Assembly: GCF_011043735.1 (NCBI RefSeq)
Contig: NZ_JAAKGV010000001.1
Span: forward strand, 310,001-374,000
Reading direction: 5' to 3'
DNA: 64,000 nt
Origin: Methylobacterium sp. DB0501
GTDB taxonomy: Bacteria; Pseudomonadota; Alphaproteobacteria; Rhizobiales; Beijerinckiaceae
Of the stretch, positions 60,870 through 64,000 are shown one piece after another. Under the pieces are notes generated by a model. The model ran no database searches. It worked only from the letters and a program-made list of their open reading frames with translations, and was not told the DNA's origin. The translations under genes were made by a program, and so were the position numbers. Numbering within the stretch: position 1 is the stretch's first letter; every line of letters begins with the position of its first letter.

Positions 60870-62465
60870 GTGAGCGGTCAGAACCCCGCCGACAGCGCCG
60901 CCGGCGACCACAATCCCTGGATCATCGCCATGGTGGTGGCGCTCGCCACCTTCATGGAGGTCCTGGACACCACCATCGCCAACGTGGCGCTGCGCTACAT
61001 CGCCGGCGGGCTGGCGGTCGGCCCCGACGAGGCGGCCTGGGTGGTGACGAGCTACCTCGTCGCCAACGCGATCGTGCTCACCGCGTCGAGCTTCCTCGCC
61101 AAGCGCTACGGCCGCAAGGCCTTCTTCCTGGCGGCGATCGCGCTGTTCACGGTGTCGTCGATCCTGTGCGGCTTCGCCTGGAGCCTGGAATCGCTGCTGT
61201 TCTTCCGGATCCTGCAGGGGCTCGGCGGCGGCGGCATGGCGCCGCTGGCGCAGTCGATCCTGGCCGATTCCTTCCCGCCGGAGAAGCGCGGCCAGGCCTT
61301 CGCCCTGTACGGCGTCGCCATCGTGGTCGCGCCCGTCGTCGGGCCGACGCTCGGCGGCTGGCTCTCCGACCAGTATTCCTGGCACTGGTGCTTCCTCATC
61401 AACGCGCCGGTCGGCGTCGTCGCCCTGTTCCTGATCTGGTGGCTGGTCCAGGACCCGAAATCGGCGATCGAGGAGAGGAAGCGCCTGCGCCGCGAGGGCG
61501 TGCGCTTCGACATCGTCGGCTTCATCCTGGTGGCGACCTTTCTGGGCTCGCTCGAGGTCGTCCTCGACGAGGGCCAGCGCAAGGACTGGTTCGGCTCGAA
61601 CCTGATCGTGATCTTCGCCTGCCTCACCGTCGTGTCGTTCGTCGCGATGATCCCGTGGGAATTGAACCACAAGAACCCGGTCGTCGACCTGCGGCTGCTG
61701 GGCAAGCGGCAATTCGGCTCGTGCTTCCTGGTGATGCTCGCCACCGGCGCCATCCTGATCGCCACGACGCAGTTCCTGCCGCAGCTGTTGCAGGATTATT
61801 TCGGCTATACCGCCACCTGGGCCGGCCTCGCGCTCTCGCCCGGCGGCATCGTCACCTGCGTGATGATGTTCGTGATCGGCCGCGTCTCCGGCTACGTCCA
61901 GCCGAAATACCTGATCGCCACGGGGGCCACCATCATCGCCTTCGCGATGTATGATCTCACCAACCTCTACGGCGATCTCAATTTCGGATTCTTCGTCTGG
62001 TCGCGTGTCTATATCGGCATCGGCCTGCCGATGATCTTCCTGTCGATCACCGCCGCCTCCTACGAGGGAATCGGCAAGGACCAGACCGACCAGGCCTCGG
62101 CGCTGATCAACGTCGCCCGCAACGTCGGCGGCTCGATGGGCGTGTCGCTGGCCCAGAACATCCTGGCCTATCGCCAGCAATTCCACACCAGCCGGCTCGT
62201 CGAGCACGTCGTCCCGTCGGAGCCGGCCTACCAGGAGACCTTGCGGGCGGCGACGCAGTTCTTCTCGAGCCGCGGCGCCAGCGCCGTCGATGCCCAGAGC
62301 CAGGCGATCGCCTGGATCGGCCAGCAGGTCCAGACCCAGTCCGCGTTCCTCGCCTATATCGACGTGTTCTGGGCGCTCGCCGTGGTCTCGGCCTGCGCGG
62401 TGCCGCTGGCGATGATCCTCAAGAACGTGAAGCGCGGCGGCGAGGCGCCGGTGGGCGGGCATTGA
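60870..62465 (+). CDS. DHA2-family MFS multidrug transporter (EmrB-like)
   Basis: A 531-residue, 14-helix transporter. FMEVLDTTIANVALRYIAGGL (motif D1 of DHA2), AAWVVTSYLVANAIVLTASSFLAKRYGRKAFF and RILQGLGGGGMAPLAQSIL are family signatures. With the adaptor just upstream it forms an EmrAB-type pump that, with an outer membrane channel encoded elsewhere, exports lipophilic drugs using the proton gradient. The start is GTG, 13 bp after the adaptor stop. No regulator is adjacent. Confidence 0.94.
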   Translation: MSGQNPADSAAGDHNPWIIAMVVALATFMEVLDTTIANVALRYIAGGLAVGPDEAAWVVTSYLVANAIVLTASSFLAKRYGRKAFFLAAIALFTVSSILCGFAWSLESLLFFRILQGLGGGGMAPLAQSILADSFPPEKRGQAFALYGVAIVVAPVVGPTLGGWLSDQYSWHWCFLINAPVGVVALFLIWWLVQDPKSAIEERKRLRREGVRFDIVGFILVATFLGSLEVVLDEGQRKDWFGSNLIVIFACLTVVSFVAMIPWELNHKNPVVDLRLLGKRQFGSCFLVMLATGAILIATTQFLPQLLQDYFGYTATWAGLALSPGGIVTCVMMFVIGRVSGYVQPKYLIATGATIIAFAMYDLTNLYGDLNFGFFVWSRVYIGIGLPMIFLSITAASYEGIGKDQTDQASALINVARNVGGSMGVSLAQNILAYRQQFHTSRLVEHVVPSEPAYQETLRAATQFFSSRGASAVDAQSQAIAWIGQQVQTQSAFLAYIDVFWALAVVSACAVPLAMILKNVKRGGEAPVGGH

Positions 62466-62505
62466 GAGCGGGGCGACGTCCGGACTGCCCGAGGCTCCTC
62501 CCGAC

Positions 62506-62570
62506 CCCACCCGCGACCTCGTCCCCACGCGCTGCTGCCTGCAGCACCCGAGGACGAGGTCGCGGGTGGG
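62506..62570. terminator. perfect 19-bp inverted repeat
   Basis: CCCACCCGCGACCTCGTCC (62506-62524) pairs perfectly with GGACGAGGTCGCGGGTGGG (62552-62570), with a 27-nt loop that contains a smaller GCTGC/GCAGC hairpin. It follows the pump operon by 40 bp. There is no T-run. It covers the upstream GTG (62566) of the next frame, arguing for a later start there. Confidence 0.65.
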
Positions 62571-62586
62571 AACGATCGTCCAAACC

Positions 62587-63570
62587 GTGATCAGGTACCG
62601 AATCTTGGCCCCATCGGGATCGAAGCTCGTCGTCTACGCCGCGCTGGCCGGCAACCTCGCCATCGCCGTCACCAAGCTCGCGGCGGCGTCCTATACCGGC
62701 TCCGGGGCGATGTTCACGGAAGCCGTGCATTCCTTCGTCGATACCGGCAACCAGGGCCTCCTGCTCTACGGCATGCGGCGCGCCGCCCGGCCGGCCGACG
62801 ACAGCCACAATTTCGGGCACGGGCTGGAGCTGTATTTCTGGTCCTTCGTCGTCGCCCTGCTGATCTTCACCCTCGGGGGCGCCTACGCGGTCTACGAGGG
62901 CGTCGAGAAGCTGCATCACCCGGAGCCGATGACCGCGCCCTGGGTCAATGTCGGGGTGATCGCCCTGTCGGCGGTGTTCGAGGGGCTGTCCTTCCGCACG
63001 GCGCGGCGCGAGATGCGGGCCCGCTTCGCCCGCGAATCGCTCTGGACGGCGGTCACCCGCAGCAAGGACCCGGGTACCTTCGCGATCATCCTGGAGGACG
63101 GAGCGGCGCTGATCGGCCTCGGGCTCGCACTCGCCGGCGTGGTCGCGAGCGGCTTCCTCGGCCGTCCCGAAGGCGACGGGATCGCCTCGGTGGCGATCGG
63201 GCTCCTCCTCATCGCCACGGCCGGCGTGCTGTTTCGCGAGACCCGCAGCCTGCTCACCGGCGAGAGCGCCTCGCCGCGGGTGATCGCGCAGGCGCGAGAG
63301 ATCCTGGCCGCCGATCCCCGGGTGATGCGGATCGAGCGGATGCGCAGCCTGCAGCTCGGCCCCGGCACGGTGCTGCTCGCCGTCACCCTCGACCTCGCGC
63401 CGCGCCTCACCGGCGACGAACTGCGCCGCGCCACTGCCGACCTGCGCGCCGCGATCCGCCACGGCCTGCCGGGCGTCGCCCACCTCTATTTCCAGCTGCC
63501 GGTGCGGGAGCACGAGGACCGGCAAGGAGCCGACGGAGAGGCGCGCGAAAGATCGGTAAAAAAACCCTGA
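62587..63570 (+). CDS. cation diffusion facilitator family transporter
   Basis: About 327 residues with six transmembrane helices. SGSKLVVYAALAGNLAIAVTKLAAA, the metal-site helix MFTEAVHSFVDTGNQGLLLYG (H and D) and DDSHNFGHGLELYFWSFV match the CDF family; a cytoplasmic C-terminal domain of about 85 residues ends with FQLPVREHED. It probably exports zinc or another divalent metal. The start is uncertain: GTG 62587 is used here; TTG 62605 (just before SGSK) and GTG 62566 (inside a hairpin) are alternatives. Confidence 0.88.
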   Translation: MIRYRILAPSGSKLVVYAALAGNLAIAVTKLAAASYTGSGAMFTEAVHSFVDTGNQGLLLYGMRRAARPADDSHNFGHGLELYFWSFVVALLIFTLGGAYAVYEGVEKLHHPEPMTAPWVNVGVIALSAVFEGLSFRTARREMRARFARESLWTAVTRSKDPGTFAIILEDGAALIGLGLALAGVVASGFLGRPEGDGIASVAIGLLLIATAGVLFRETRSLLTGESASPRVIAQAREILAADPRVMRIERMRSLQLGPGTVLLAVTLDLAPRLTGDELRRATADLRAAIRHGLPGVAHLYFQLPVREHEDRQGADGEARERSVKKP

Positions 63571-63687
63571 ACGAGCCGGAACCGACCGGCGCATCCCTCG
63601 TTGATGCAGTGTCCGAGGGGCCGGGCCGTCCTGCCTGCGCGCCTCCCCCGTGGCCGCTTCGCTCAAGCTGAGGCCAGGGGATTGGGA

Positions 63688-64000
63688 TCAGGGGAGCTGG
63701 CTCAAGGCCGCAGGCGGCGCTTCGTTGGGCCTGCGGGTGTCGATCTGCTCCGCGATCGCCGCGACCGGCTGATACTGGTCGAGGCGCTGGTCGATCATGC
63801 CGTCGAGGCGGTCATAGACCTCGGCGACCGTCAGGCTGCGCGTCTTCCGGCCCTCGCGCCGAAAAAACAGCGAGCGATTCGCCCGCGCGGCGGCCCGGAA
63901 CGAGGCCTGTGCCGGCTGGTGCGGCTTCTCGACCGTCATCTCCATGAACTTGCCGGCACTCGCAGCGCCCAAGAAATGGGCGAAGTAGCATTCCGTGGGC
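63688..64000 (-). CDS. lytic transglycosylase, C-terminal fragment (cut by window edge)
   Basis: The frame is open to the right edge, so only the last 103 codons or so are visible. CYFAHFLGAASAGKFM resembles the helix following the SLT domain in secreted or phage-type transglycosylases (AHFLGxxGA). FRAAARANRSLFFRREGRKTRSLTVAEVYDRL resembles their AAxANxxIFY...SVAEVYxRL tail. It would cleave peptidoglycan to anhydromuropeptides. The catalytic glutamate lies outside the window, so the call rests on the tail alone. Confidence 0.6.
   Translation of the reverse strand, partial: PTECYFAHFLGAASAGKFMEMTVEKPHQPAQASFRAAARANRSLFFRREGRKTRSLTVAEVYDRLDGMIDQRLDQYQPVAAIAEQIDTRRPNEAPPAALSQLP

Overview
The window is very GC-rich DNA with tightly packed genes and frequent 4-bp start/stop overlaps. 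Gene content points to an alphaproteobacterium of the Hyphomicrobiales (Rhizobiales), most likely Methylobacterium or Methylorubrum. The clues are a NadQ-type regulator beside nadABC, FeuP/FeuQ-like and PetP/PetR-like regulatory sets, an ispH-thrB pair, an APH-type homoserine kinase, three promoters matching the EcfG general-stress consensus (GGAAC-N16/17-CGTT), and a palindromic repeat with core GAACCGGTATCCACTTCG. The genus is inferred. No rRNA, tRNA, CRISPR array, transposase or integrase was recognised.

Layout. 0-1.1 kb: 3' part of a phage-like SNF2/DEAH helicase. 1.1-9.1 kb: oxidoreductases (a molybdopterin enzyme with its ferredoxin-reductase-like partner, an AroE paralogue, a GlcD-like flavoprotein, a GMC oxidoreductase), a subtilase lacking its catalytic His and Ser, and a secreted DUF4198 protein. 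9.3-12.1 kb: a four-gene operon DUF1285 - CoA pyrophosphatase - DUF6111 - CCA-adding enzyme. 12.2-21.3 kb: two divergent thioesterases, cytochrome c, glcD, a frameshifted SWIM-domain gene, a membrane LytTR regulator divergent from a secreted hydrolase, rlmJ, a broken nucleotidyltransferase, and a secreted RNase T2 with a conserved secreted neighbour. 21.6-24.7 kb: polA. 25-29.5 kb: nadA-nadB-nadC downstream of nadQ, with operator-like palindromes between nadQ and nadA. 29.5-31.9 kb: two membrane or lipid-linked glycosyltransferases. 32-35.8 kb: MarR - response regulator - histidine kinase, divergent from a branched-chain aminotransferase across two palindromes. 36-43 kb: small stress and pilin proteins, a LysR/DUF1127 pair, a P450, a MATE pump and a Kef-type antiporter. 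43-45.8 kb: ispH, thrB and a ParD/ParE pair with a damaged toxin. 45.8-50.5 kb: SHOCT protein, GT61 enzyme and a PepSY-FeuP-FeuQ-like operon. 50.7-64 kb: small secreted protein, HAD hydrolase, BrnT relic, two secreted trypsin-like proteases, DoxX, a degenerate HWE-type kinase, SufE, oligopeptidase B, HdeD-like protein, an EmrA/EmrB-type pump, a CDF transporter and the end of a lytic transglycosylase.

How parts work together. The nad genes form one coupled de novo NAD operon under a likely NAD-responsive repressor. Four regulators lie beside candidate binding sites whose geometry suits their family: LytTR tandem 20-bp repeats, an OmpR-type 11-bp-phased direct repeat, MarR palindromes and NadQ palindromes. 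Three genes (DUF3072, HWE-type kinase, HdeD-like) carry EcfG-type promoters and so probably belong to the general stress regulon. Three toxin-antitoxin loci are decaying (nucleotidyltransferase, ParE, BrnT), which suggests small mobile modules have been repeatedly gained and lost.
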